From: Lineus longissimus | Lineage: Eukaryota; Nemertea; Pilidiophora; Heteronemertea; Lineidae | Direction: 5' to 3' | Assembly (NCBI RefSeq): GCF_910592395.1 | Contig: NC_088315.1 | Span: 2,048,501 to 2,112,500 of the forward strand | Length of the DNA stretch: 64,000 nucleotides | Shown: in pieces, positions 23,961-35,700 of the stretch | Position numbering within the stretch: position 1 is the stretch's first letter | How the letters are laid out: each line of letters opens with the position of its first letter | The notes under the pieces: model-generated | Databases searched by the model: none | What the model saw: the letters and a program-made list of their open reading frames with translations, nothing else | Told to the model about the DNA's origin: nothing | Program-made: the position numbers and the translations under genes

Positions 23961-25714
23961 GGCTGCTGCATATAGTTCATCAGCCGGTACGTCGAAACAG
24001 TCAGCTGAACCTCCAGTTCTCTAAGAACAGAATATGTTTGAAAGAATGATGAATATGTTCGCTCTATTGATCCATGTGCTCTATTCCGCAGGAATGCGTG
24101 TAGGTCTACGCCGGGCTGTCTTCACACCGCAGATCTTGGATGTTCCACTCAAAGATCAGAGAAGAAATCTATGATTCAGATGATACACGCATATCTTGGA
24201 CTGGCCATGCTCACCGGTAGAAGGTACTGAACTTCCACCAGCGGTATTGCCTCCGTAGCCTCCGCCCATACGCACGTTGTCTGCAAGCTGATCAATGTCA
24301 ATACAATATTGAGGTTCAAGATGCATGAATAAAGATGCTGTAGAGTGCCCGACTGGTCTAAAAAGCGGAAAGTGTTGAGATCAGCAGTTTTTGCGGCTGA
24401 CAGAATGTCGCGAATTTCCTTCCTCGATCTAGATACTTCCGATCCAAGATTCATCGTTCATCGCGAATCTGTATTCCTACATATTCCTGTCCATTCTGAC
24501 GCAGACGACATAGTAGACCACAAGCTGTGCTTATTGAGAATGATTGAGCACAGATTGACTGATTTCCCATCGGCCTTTACATGTTCCTGTGTGTACTATG
24601 ACGTTGTATACTTGCATTCACATGTCTTGATGAAATCGGGCCTGGTATTATTATAGGCCTACTTGTATGTATGTGGTAGTATTCATGTTTGACCTTATTC
24701 AAATACCTTAATCGTTTCGTTTACATGCGTTAATTCAGGTGCAATATCGAAGCAGACGATGGTCGTGAATAGAAAATGGGGTCAGCGACATATCCTTCAA
24801 AAAAGCTATTCAAACATTCATCCAGAAACCTCAATATACGCCGGAAGAGTATTTTCATCCTGAACTTCTGGGCCTTTCACTCGGCACAAGCCTCAGGGTG
24901 GTTTAGCGTAAAGGACAGACATAAAAAAATGTGTTATTGGTCATCTCCTTCAGTTACGTCTGCCGCAGTGACATTCACTCCGGGAAATCCATCTTCTATC
25001 CGGGTATAAAACTCCCCGATCATGTTACGGTGTATATCTATTTGCGAAGCATACCCAATAATATTGTTCAAGGAGGTCCTCTAATATAGACGTCCAAATT
25101 CATGACCTGGATTTTTTTTAAAAGTCATTGTTAACTTGCATGAGAGGTGTCTGAAGTAGTTGTCTAAAAGATCTCGAGAAATTGGCACAAGTTCGAAATG
25201 CCGACCCCCCCCCCCCCCCATCCCGCGAATGCGGCGATTAGTCAAGACAATTTAGTGGGGGAAAACATTGAAAGTTCCATTTTATAAGATTTGAGGGTTC
25301 ATAAGATTCTCAAACAATGTCTTTAAAAGGTCTATGGTTGTTCTAGTCATTGAACGAATTAAGACAATGAAATAATAGCGAAGTTGAGAGGTTTCAGGGA
25401 CGATTTCCAGTTTCTTGTCTCAATCTGCACACTCTTCATAAAACAATAGTGTTTTAGGGCCGCGTCGGCGAGAAGAAGAGGGGGTTGTGCCACTACGAAA
25501 TTCGGAGACTATAAGATTCGGCCCGACTGTTTGTCTCCGGTTCTCCCGGACACGTTGGGAAAACCCATTGACGTGGCCTTTTGAAATATCAAGTCTAACT
25601 TCATTAGTTCCTAGAAAAATTATCATCTAGATCAGTACGAATAAGTATTCTCTCGGAAATGCTTGATAAACAGGACGACTGACTCATGATAACACTTCTT
25701 ATCTCACGATAGGC
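23961..25714. other. Intergenic region; poly-C tract at 25205-25219
   Basis: This holds the 5' flank of the acyltransferase-like gene and the upstream region of the von Willebrand A gene. A run of about 15 cytosines lies at 25205-25219 and could be a sequencing or assembly weak point. An ATG-initiated frame of 77 codons at 24776-25009 has no recognisable motif, so I do not call it a gene. Confidence 0.5.
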
Positions 25715-25715
25715 C

Positions 25716-25723
25716 TATATAAA
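25716..25723 (+). promoter_or_regulatory. TATA box (TATATAAA) of the von Willebrand A gene
   Basis: TATATAAA is followed about 25-30 bases later by a plausible start region near 25745-25750. A leader exon would then run to a GTAGGA donor after 25820. It can be joined to the TTTCAG acceptor ending at 26292, eight bases before the ATG at 26301. TATA position, leader exon and acceptor agree with each other, but no transcript was seen. Confidence 0.5.
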
Positions 25724-26300
25724 CGCTCAGAAAGTTTCAAAGACAAACATTGAGCAGGCGACACCGACACGGCACAGCTCTACCACTAGCAGAAGATATT
25801 TAAAAATACTGTTGAATAAGGTAGGAGCTCATTACCTGTGTTCTGATTATGCCATTGTTTTATCGCCGGTTCTGTTTCTGCCGGGTAAAACAGAATAGTT
25901 CTAATGCGCCATATAATTTGTCCATATTTTTCTCGGCTAGACAAACACGTCATTACAACATACATCATTTGCGGGCATCGTGCTAGGCGGACAACTGCAA
26001 AAGTTGACAAGAGTGGCGCCAAAGTTTCCCAGGAGTCGTTTTATCAACATGCGTTAGTCACTAACGGAACGTTAAATGAACTTGGCATTATCGCTTTTGG
26101 TCCATACAATTTGGGAACCAGCCGAGAACAGATAGAACATGACGTAACGGCAAGCTGTTTGTGCACCGTCCTGACAATATCAGGCCATTTCACTCGATAC
26201 ATACTTACTCTCGAAAACATGCGCACTGGTCACTGGTCCCAAATCACTTAGCAACTTTATTCAGTCATTCCCATCGCCATTTCTCATTTCAGCATCAGCC

Positions 26301-28481
26301 ATGAAGCTTTTGATGACCCTTCTGGTCGTAGCGACTGTTATGGATCTCAGTTTGACGGCTCCTCCTACTGGCAGGAATTTTGGTTCCTTCATTGGCCGAA
26401 CATTCTTGAAGAACAGGGCAGCTGTGCCACGCCTTGGTATGTACCTCATCGCTTGACCCTCCATCACCATTGATGCTTTTTGTCATCTATGTTGAATTTG
26501 CAACGCAACAGCTTCAATTTCATATTTTTATGCTCTCAATAACTTACCGTCGTTGTAGCCAATGGCCAGTCACGTGCTCATAATTTGCCATGCCTGTGAT
26601 GTTTCGATGTGCTTGGACCAGCAAGTCAAGTTAGATACGTTTTTTCTGATCCCCATAATCCATTTCTCCAGGTGCTGTCCCCAGGGTCTCGGTTCAGGCA
26701 AACGCAGCTAAACTTGACCAGTTTCTAATGAAGACATTCGCCACCAGCTCTATCACTCCCCAGGGCGGATCAGGGCGCTGGGCAGTGGCCAAGGGACACC
26801 GGCCTAGCGTGACTACGAACAGAGGCGGTGAAGACATGTATGATGTCCTCTTGGTCATGGACAGCAGCGGTAGCATCGGATCTGAGGAATTCATCAAGGC
26901 AAAGCAGTTTATGACGGTGAGTTTCGAATTTCGTGCCCTCGTGTTGGCCCATCTGCTCGGTGCGTTTTGACTGATGTTCCTGTAGTAGGACCGTCATCAC
27001 ACCACCACCACCACCACCACCACCTGCCCACACACAGTGCACACACTTTACCAGCAAGTTTCGCCTGTAGAGGCCAAAACGGCAATTCCCCAGTTGCATT
27101 CACACGAAAGCTGAAGTAGCACTCGATCCGGTATCTAAATTCATTGGGTTTGAAGATGACTTGGCTCATCACAACTATACCTTCGTCTTTGTTTTATCTA
27201 ATAACCACTATTCATTTCAGGACATCGTAAGTCTCCTCCCTTCCACCATCAGCCGGGACAACACCAGGATTGCTTGCATCTCATTCTCAGAAGCCAATAA
27301 AATCAAGACAGAATTCGGCTTCTTGACTCACACCAGCAAAAGCTCCGTCATTCAAGCCATCAACCGCATAACATATCAAGGTGAGTAAAATCTGGTTCGG
27401 TTACTTGGTTGGTCCATTTCTCGCCAAAAACACTAGGAAGATACTTCGTGCCCTGTCATGGATATAAATGTTGCAAACATTAGACCTCGTAACCCGGTTG
27501 AGAATCACGGCCCGGTCTGGTTGAACGCAAGTGTCTTTGAACGGAGCACCGCAAGAGCAAATAAGACCTGACTACGGGATGAGACAGCCCTGTCATCAAC
27601 AGAATCCTGACATTACCGTGTTATGAATTGTCGCCTTCATCCTTTAGTGTCATGCTTTACTAAATCTTTCATCCTTACATTAAACAGATGGTAGTTCAAC
27701 ACACACAACTCAAGCCCTGCAGCGAGCCAAGACCCTGCTAGAGACGACGGGCCGACGCGGTGCTCAGAAGGCACTTTTCATCGCAACTGACGGCCGATCC
27801 AACGGAGGTGGCAACCCAGCTGTCCCTGCCAACCAAATGAAGAACTCAGACAGAAATGGTAAGTGTTTGTTTTTTTCTCAAGCAGTGTGATGTTCCTGCA
27901 GTGTATGACTCATTACATTGTGACTTTGGCGAGGGTCATGCCCCGTTTGTCATTGTGACCAAAAAGTTCATACCATTATACAATATGAAGGACGTAGTAT
28001 ATATCGGAAGCATCCAATACATAATCCTGACATTACAGTGTTGTGACAATGCGGCGCTGCTTACAAGTCGGCAACAATCCTTCGGTATCAGTGTCCCGGA
28101 TATATCAAGATCAAACGAGGATTACTCAGAAAATAAGTGTCTTTCATAAGGTATCTGATCGTGCGAAAACAATACGATCTAATTGACATTTTGTAGACCA
28201 ACAAGTGTTGTCTCGTATACGTCAGATTCGTCCATAGTTCGGTCTCTCATTCATCAAACCACTTGAGATTTATCGTTATTTCGTACTTCGTTTCAGACGT
28301 CAAAATCGTTGTAGTAGCAGTCTCTCACAACGTGAATGTGCAAGAAGTCCAGTCCATTGCCTCGGCACCAGCTGCAGATCATGTGTACTACGTTAACACT
28401 TTCACCGAGGCCACCCAGGTGATGGGTGTGGTCAGGCACAAGATGATGTCAAGAGGAATGCTGAACATCCGGCGGCAATAA
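26301..28481 (+). CDS. Small secreted von Willebrand factor A domain protein
   Basis: Five exons join in frame: 26301-26436, 26672-26916, 27221-27380, 27688-27858, 28297-28481 (298 codons plus stop). It begins with a signal peptide, MKLLMTLLVVATVMDLSLTA. A linker leads into one vWA domain filling the rest of the protein. The metal-ion-dependent adhesion site is intact: DVLLVMDSSGSIG near residue 109, a threonine in the DGSSTHTTQAL segment, and FIATDGRSN. No EGF, collagen or coiled-coil segment follows, so it is much shorter than matrilins or collagen VI. A likely role is a secreted extracellular-matrix or adhesion protein; some spiralian vWA proteins of this kind occur in biominerals, but nothing here proves that. 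A CAC trinucleotide run lies in the second intron near 26998-27023. Confidence 0.85.
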
Positions 28482-29671
28482 ATGACCTTTGCGGCTTCGA
28501 TAATACGAGCTGATAATCCGCTCACTGCACAATCTGATAACAATACTTCATCAAATGACCTTAGTCTATTGATTCCCTCCAGACTCCGTTAATACTGCTT
28601 GTGTCAACTTGCCCAACGACATTCTTACTACTTTAGACGCGGTGGTTGCGTTCTCTCCAGTGTGAACAGTATTTAAATGTCCTAGGATAGAGTCACAGAG
28701 GGCCATAAAGGATCAAATTATACACTTCTTAACATCTGAGGTCAGCATTGTGTGTCTGGTTGTCCATAGAACCATACTTTTATCTTTAACCATACAAGAT
28801 TAAGAAAGCACATTACCGGCTTTCTCTAGGTGAAATTTAAACCTGTAATTCGAATTGTGATATAAAACTTTTGCCAGTGCATGTACATGTATATGTATAA
28901 TTAGTGAACCATATCGAAATCCCAGTGTTCCTATAAATTTTCTTTGTATAAAACGCACGGTTGATATCGAGGTTGTGAGCTTTTTTATTACTTTGTAAGC
29001 TATTCTATTAACAGCCATGTTTTTTGGCTTTCGATAGAAATAAACGTTTATATTTTATACTATAATTCGTGACTTCATACTTTTTCCAATCAGAAGACTG
29101 GACAGGGCCACACATGCCATAGCTAGCAGGGGGGCGGCTTGCCAAAGTAACATAGAGAAGGGACATGGCACATCCAGAAAAGACTTGGTACTCTCTCTGG
29201 CAACATGGCGAGCTATGAAGGGGAGGGCACTTCAAGAAGAGATATGGTGCACTAATGTCTCATTGGCTGAAAGTCATTTCTGCAGGTAACAATATAGAGC
29301 GACAGTAAAATATACAGGCCCGTTGCGGTTGAAAGCCGAAATGAATAGAATTCTATTGTACAAGGGAAAACCTTTCTGGGCCATACTGTAGAGTTTCGAG
29401 AGTTTCCTCATCCGCCACAGGCAAGGCGCCACAGGGAAGGACCCCAGCTGACGCCATCTGAGCTAAGAAAGTGGAACGACCCGATTACTTAAAACTAAAA
29501 ATTACCCCGTCGTGGGGTGGAAATTTTCCCGCTTATGAAACCCCAAACATGGTGCTGACGACCGTTGCCGATCACATCTTTATTCCAATCCTATATATAC
29601 TATCCACGACCTATACTGTGCAAATTCTCTCGGCATTACCCCTTACGTTTCAGGTACGTTGCAGGTCAAAT
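28482..29671. other. 3' flank of the von Willebrand A gene, no further gene seen
   Basis: An AATAAA overlaps the stop codon at about 28476-28483. Otherwise this is unassigned DNA up to the 3' tail of the retrotransposon. Short open frames here have no domain signature. Confidence 0.5.
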
Positions 29672-29812
29672 GTTTATAATAATAATAATATTTTATTGCG
29701 CTTAATGTATACAAGGATACTATGGCAAAATACAGAATACAGAATACAGCACAAAATACAGGATATATTACGGGAAAGAAAATACAGTAGAGTATACAGT
29801 AAAGAGCGAGTG

Positions 29813-32407
29813 TTATGTCAGAAGTAAACTACTTCTTAAATCCCATATAGATTTCAAGTATTTTCCTGTTTTAATTATAACGGATTGTGTCTCAGAATTC
29901 AGAATTTTACAGAGTTTCTCTAAATCTGTTAATCCCTTTAAATCAATTAAGGTATGAATGTATTCAAGGTAATCAGTGCGAATTTGTGCATATTTTGTAC
30001 ATTGCATAAAGAAATGAACTTCATTCTCTACATCATTTCCACAGAGCAAGCACAGTCTCTCTTCAGGCTTTTGTTTTATATACCTGCCCACCTCGATTTG
30101 GAGCTTATGGCTACTTAGCCTCAAAGATGAAAACAAGTAGTGGTATTTACTTCGCGTCCCCTTTTTCAAATATGGTTGTATTTGGTTTCCATTATACATA
30201 TGCTTATAAGTTCTTAATTTAGGATAGTTTTCTATTTGTGATGGAATGGATTCGTTATATTTCTTTCTATAATGTTCTTGTATTTTCTTAATAACATTTT
30301 GTTTCAATAGTAATGATTGTGCTTCCCATTGCCCTCCAAAGCCAGAGTCAGTTAAAATTTCTTTAATGTTATAGGTCCATAGGTGTTTTGACCCAGATGG
30401 ACATCGCTTCAGTTGTTCTAGCTCCCACATGTACGCTTGTTTTATAATTCTGTCATCTGGAAGTGATTTTAACCAAGACCAGTGACCCAGTGTTGATTTT
30501 AAAATATCATAAATAATGGGATAGAGCCCAAGTTCACATCTTGAGGCAATATTCGAGGTACACTTGCCCACCGATAAAATGTGCTTACACATTCTATTTT
30601 GTAACATCTGAAAAGGGTATTTATCAATTTTCGATGTTTGTGGATTTTTCAGTAGCTTTAGGCAATCAGCCCCCCAAACCTCACATCCATAAGTTAGAAT
30701 TGGCTTTACAATAGCATTAAAGAGTTTCATAATTATTTCTGGGTATAGGATGTTTTCTCTTAAGAGCTCTGCTCTGATTTTAAAATAGACTCTACAAGCT
30801 TTAGTGTAAAGCTCCTTGATATTTATTGAAAAAGACCCATTGCTACTGAAGGTAATACCTAAGTATTTATACTCCTGTACTAGATCAAGTACTTTACCGT
30901 ACACAGAAAACTTCACATTTGATTTAATTTTCCCTGATGGACTGAATATCATGATTTTGCTTTTGTCAAGATTGACCTCTAGTTTGGATTGGACACAGAA
31001 CTGACTTAACCCATCCAGACATTTCTGCAGCCCTTTCTCACTTTCCGATACAAGTAGAAGATCATCAGCATATAACAGACAATTGAATACAGCGTCACAT
31101 AGCTTTACGGGGTCACATTCAGGAGTGAATACATCACAGATATCATCAATGAAGATATCAAATAAGAGAGGGCTAAGGTTGTCTCCCTGTTTTATACCGA
31201 TGTTACCTTTGATCGACTTAGAGTAACCTGCATCTGTTCTAACTTTATACATAGTATTATCATACATTGATTCAATGACTTCAAAATATTTTCCATTTAT
31301 CCCTTTTTTCAATAATTTGGTGAGTAGTATTTTTCTATCAATCTTGTCAAAAGCTTTCCTGAAGTCTATAAAGCAAGAGAAGAGTCTCTTTTTACCAGTT
31401 TTTACATATTTATGTAGCAAACTGCGCAAGGTGTGTATATGCTCAGTTGTGCGAAAAGATGGCCTGAAGCCAGCTTGGTTATTCCTGATAAGAGGTGATG
31501 TCTCATTCAGTTTCAGTAGCCTGGTGGCCATGATGCTATTAAAAACCTTGCCAAGGCAACTTGTCAGGCATATACCTCTGTAGTTATTACACTCTTTAGT
31601 ATCACCTTTCTTATATATAGGACACAAAATACCTGTATTCCATGCAACAGGAAAGGAGCCAGAATCTAAAACCTTGTTGAACAGTTTGACCATTGCAGGC
31701 GCTAAAAAGTCCATTCCATTTTTTAACATTTCATTTAGAATCATGTCTTCACCACACGCTTTGCCATTTGATAGTTTTCTAATTGCAGTCTTCACCTCTT
31801 TGAAACATATAAAGTAGTCTAACTGACCCTTTTGCTGCTGAAGTTTCTTTTTTGTTTCTGCAAAAAAATCGTTATCTTTTTCATTTCCATCATTTTTCAC
31901 TAGAAGGGACGAAAAGTAACTATGCCAGCTATCAGCTGTAATCTGATTGCCGACTGGTGTGTTTGGGCTCTTGTTGATTTCTTTCAGAATTTTCCAAAAT
32001 TGGTTTTGGTCCCGACTGTCAGCGTCATTAAGTTTTTCCAGAAAGCTGTTCTCAAAGCTCTTTTTTGCAGCTTTAGTAGATTTTTTGAATCTCTTCAGCG
32101 ATGAAAAATAATTAGACCGTATGTTAGGATCATGTGGATTTTCTGTTAATTTTCTACCCAGCTTGTTCAGCTCTCGTTTTTGAAGCTTGAGATTATTACA
32201 GAACCAAGGTTTATTTTTCAGTTTTTTGGCTTTCTTTGCCGGATGGTTTGCATACTTAATCTTTAAAGACTTCTGTCCAGCCACAAAAAGTATGTTTGTG
32301 AATTCATCAGATAAAGCGTCCACATGTATGTCACGTGCATCCCTAGTCATAATTATGGTCACATTCAGGAGTGAATACATCACAGATATCATCAATGAAG
32401 ATATCAA
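29813..32407 (-). CDS. Reverse transcriptase frame of the LINE (no endonuclease)
   Basis: An uninterrupted frame of about 860 codons encodes the linker, reverse transcriptase and C-terminal region of a LINE ORF2. RT motifs in order: NNYRGICLTSCLGKVFNSI, NQAGFRP, CFIDFRKAFDKI, GIKQGDNLSPLLF, the catalytic LLYADDLLL, and EYKYLGI. Near the C-terminus is a cysteine/histidine knuckle, CLLCGNDVENEVHFFMQC, as in CR1/L2-like and related clades. The frame is intact although the 5' part is missing, so the insertion is probably young. The first 20 or so codons come from the rearranged edge and are not native sequence. The clade within the Jockey/CR1 group is uncertain. Confidence 0.85.
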   Translation of the reverse strand: MISSLMISVMYSLLNVTIIMTRDARDIHVDALSDEFTNILFVAGQKSLKIKYANHPAKKAKKLKNKPWFCNNLKLQKRELNKLGRKLTENPHDPNIRSNYFSSLKRFKKSTKAAKKSFENSFLEKLNDADSRDQNQFWKILKEINKSPNTPVGNQITADSWHSYFSSLLVKNDGNEKDNDFFAETKKKLQQQKGQLDYFICFKEVKTAIRKLSNGKACGEDMILNEMLKNGMDFLAPAMVKLFNKVLDSGSFPVAWNTGILCPIYKKGDTKECNNYRGICLTSCLGKVFNSIMATRLLKLNETSPLIRNNQAGFRPSFRTTEHIHTLRSLLHKYVKTGKKRLFSCFIDFRKAFDKIDRKILLTKLLKKGINGKYFEVIESMYDNTMYKVRTDAGYSKSIKGNIGIKQGDNLSPLLFDIFIDDICDVFTPECDPVKLCDAVFNCLLYADDLLLVSESEKGLQKCLDGLSQFCVQSKLEVNLDKSKIMIFSPSGKIKSNVKFSVYGKVLDLVQEYKYLGITFSSNGSFSINIKELYTKACRVYFKIRAELLRENILYPEIIMKLFNAIVKPILTYGCEVWGADCLKLLKNPQTSKIDKYPFQMLQNRMCKHILSVGKCTSNIASRCELGLYPIIYDILKSTLGHWSWLKSLPDDRIIKQAYMWELEQLKRCPSGSKHLWTYNIKEILTDSGFGGQWEAQSLLLKQNVIKKIQEHYRKKYNESIPSQIENYPKLRTYKHMYNGNQIQPYLKKGTRSKYHYLFSSLRLSSHKLQIEVGRYIKQKPEERLCLLCGNDVENEVHFFMQCTKYAQIRTDYLEYIHTLIDLKGLTDLEKLCKILNSETQSVIIKTGKYLKSIWDLRSSLLLT

Positions 32408-32539
32408 ATAAGAGAGGGCTAAGGTTGTCTCCCTGTTTTATACCGATGTTACCTTTGTCATAATTATGGTCACATTCAGGAGTGAATACATCACAGATAT
32501 CATCAATGAAGATATCAAATAAGAGAGGGCTAAGGTTGT
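32346..32539 (-). repeat. Tandem duplication of an internal RT segment at the LINE 5' edge
   Basis: A unit of 111 bp starts at 32346 and again at 32457, the second copy cut at 32539. About 100 bp of each unit is a direct copy of 31111-31211 inside the same element, the part encoding GIKQGDNLSPLLFDIFIDD. Because 111 is a multiple of three the copies stay open. Immediately outside, 32540-32557 is an exact 18-base inverted copy of 32275-32292. Confidence 0.85.
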
Positions 32540-32760
32540 TACTTTTTGTGGCTGGACATATGCTGCCATATGCTGCCATCTATTAGTGAGGTCACCTGGC
32601 CTATCTGCACGTGCTATTTTTAGTTGAATGCGAAACTACCCTACGCATGCGCACTTTGATCGGAAGAATTTCGCGCGTTATCGGATGGTCCTCACGTGGG
32701 GCGAAAAAAGTCAACAATAGTCCCTTCCTGGTCAAAGTTTTACCAAATTAACGTGCCAGA

Positions 32761-35700
32761 ATGGACCCCAACGCTTTAGTGAACACTCTCAGGGAGACTT
32801 TAGACCCTGCCCTCCAGCAAGAAGCTGAAAAAAAGCTCGATGAGGTGAGAAATCCCCTCGACACGTTTTCAAGATGGCCGCTTTCCCCATGCTTCTTCAT
32901 GCATGTCATGCATGCAAGTTGATGTCATTCATCCGTTCGCGGAAGCAACGTCGTGACGTAAATCCAAATAGCAATGATGATAGTATTGATACGTGTCTTA
33001 ACTTGTCAATGACAATGTCACTTTGTGGCATCACTGTGAACAGCAAATGATGATATGCAATGGCAGGCATTTCAAAATTTGCATTGCGCTTCATCATATT
33101 GCATGATATTCTTATTTGTAGCATTGTCAGAAAACAAAAAATAATTGAAGTCTTCGTTTTCCAGGTGCATAAGATCATTGGGTTCGCCCCACACCTCCTT
33201 AATGTGGTCATGGCCCCAGAACTGGACATGCCAGTACGACAAGCTGGGGTCATCTATCTCAAAAACATGGTTAACCAATTTTGGCAAGACCGGGAGGTTG
33301 AGAACCCTGTCGACCCTGTACCATTCAGCATCCATGAGCAAGACCGTGCACAGATCAGAGATAAGATCGTCGAGGCTGTTATTCATGCTCCAGAACCTGT
33401 CCGGTATGTGTCTGTTACACTCCTGTTAACATGCAGGCTGGCACAGAATGGTACCCGATCAGTGACCTTTGTGACATCAACGACCAGGAAAATCACAGAA
33501 AAGTGTTCCTGATTGTCCATTTTACATGTTTTATTGTAAAAGAAAGCAGGAAGTAGGCTTACAAATATAAATGACTGAAATAGTAGTGACGCATCCTGGA
33601 TGTTTCATGATCGCACAAACTTGCCTTTCTTTTGATGTTGACACAGCTGTAAAGTGAAATATATTTGAGAGACAGACTGCAAGTTGTAATGGCTTGTATT
33701 GTATGAGCAGTTGTAGTGATCCAACACACTCTTCGAGACAGGCAACACATGGGTTTGTCTAGAAGTCATCTTGTGCATATTCAGTCTATTGCTTCCAACA
33801 GTGCGTTTCAACAGCCATCAGTACTTGGCCAGAGGAAAATCAGCAGGCGATTTGTTGTTGATTAATGCAAATATTTCTTATTCAGGGTTCAGCTGACTGT
33901 GTGTGTGAGTAATATCATGAAGCAGGACTATCCTGGAAGATGGCCTGATGTCCCAGAAAAGATCAGAGTCTACCTTGAGACTGGCACGAAAGAAGTGTGG
34001 TTTGGATCACTCCTTTGTCTTTATCAGTTGGTCAAGAACTTCGAGTAAGTACAACAAGACACAGGAAATCTAGTATCATCTCAGAAATGTCTCTAAGCCC
34101 TGTTGAGGTAAGCCTGTTGAAAGTTTCCATCTGGACCTGGTTGAAGCTATGACGAAGTCACTCCTGGTGCGACTCAGAGTTGCAGACACATTTGGTATAA
34201 GTAGTCGCCATTCTGACTCTGCTGTCCAGATGTTGTAAAATAGCTGTTCAATTCTGTTTGCAGGTACAAAAAGCCAGAAGAACGCAAGCCGTTGACGGCC
34301 GCCATGGTTGTCTTGTTGCCGTTGTGTCAAAAGCGCTGCATGGAATTGATGGAAGAAGGGGCAAAGTTTGAATACGCAATCCTTATACAGAAACAGATTC
34401 TAAAAATATTCTATGCGTTGGTTCAGGTATGTCTATAAACTCTAGCAACATCCCCAAAGACTTTGCTTGTCTTACCAAGCCATGAATATTTAGTTTTGCA
34501 GGCCCTGAGTAGACTTACTGATTGAACAAGGGGACTTAGCTTCATCATTGGCTTTCATGTTTCCTGAGATTTGTTTCAATTCTGTAGTACATGTATTTCA
34601 TAACCTTTTTCAGTACAATCTCCCCCTCGACTTGGTTCCCCAGGGTGACCCATTCATTGGCTGGATGGAGCTTCTGCGACAGATCTTGGAACGGCCTATC
34701 CCGCCAGTCGTTCTTACCCTCACTAATACTTACCTGGTAAGTGATGATTCTACCTCAATAATACTTACCTGGTACAATGTAAGAAATTTGAAGAAAATCT
34801 CTAAAAGAAGATTGGGGTTCATGAACAGAACAATATTTTGTCATGATAGATCATGACTTCAGTTTCACTCTTATTTCCAGCAAACAAATACAATCGACGA
34901 GGACGAACTGCCCGAGTTTGCTTGGTGGAAGATCAAGAAATGGGCCCTTCACGTTCTCACCAGGTGTTTCGAAAGGTATGGCAGCCCCGGGAATGTCACA
35001 AAGGAGTACAACAGTTTTGCCACCTGGTACTTGAAAAGTTTTTCTGGTGAGTACAAAATCGAGAAATTCTATTCCAACATCTGCTAATCAAGAGGGTTGG
35101 TGCAAAATCCCCCAACCAGGAGAATTGAAAATGATAATACGATAATTCTCCAACTTTTACCTTTAGCAGAAGCTCACTATAGGTGACAGCTATATTGTAA
35201 ATATTGCCCTGTAGCCCCAGTCCCTGCAATTCTTGGTCTACATGTCTTACTCGTACACGGTCATTCAGATTTGTGAAGCAAAATGTTGTTGTTTTCAGAG
35301 GGCATCATCCAAGTGATCAAATTGATTCTCCTGGACTGGTACAGCCAGCATAACATATATCTGGCACCCAGAGTTATGCAACAAGCTCTTAACTATCTCA
35401 ACACAGGGTGAGTAGGAGGACTATCAGTTGGAGTAACTTGGCTTTTGTATGTGAATCTGGGGTGATGCAGAGCTTTACCGCTTCAGAATCAGATTGTTCA
35501 TGAAAAAGTATTGCATGTGTTGCCCAAATACTGCTGAATTCTTTTGTGATCTTCAACGGGCCACAATATATTAACTTCTCATGCCTGGGACCAAATATCT
35601 TCATCTCGTGATTAGATTAGACATTTTGATCACTTATTCTAAACCCAAGTTAGGACTGCAGATGTGTTCCTTCCAGAAATAAAAAGGTCTGGACAATTCA

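Larger units (their letters stand above)
29672..32557 (-). mobile_element. 5'-truncated non-LTR retrotransposon (LINE)
   Basis: The element lies on the minus strand. Its 3' end is a short untranslated tail ending in AATAAAATATTATTATTATTATAAA-like ATT repeats near 29672-29697, as in several LINE clades that end in microsatellite tails. The reverse transcriptase frame lies above it. The 5' side lacks the endonuclease and starts in the linker before the RT domain. The outer 5' edge, 32340-32557, is rearranged (listed separately). Target-site duplications could not be defined. Confidence 0.85.

Noticed and set aside
24776-25009. ATG-initiated plus-strand frame of 77 codons
   Set aside because: No domain, signal peptide, promoter or splice context; its length is within chance for this region.
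25904-26251. Plus-strand frame of 115 codons before the vWA gene
   Set aside because: It lies in the inferred leader intron of the vWA gene and has no recognisable protein features.
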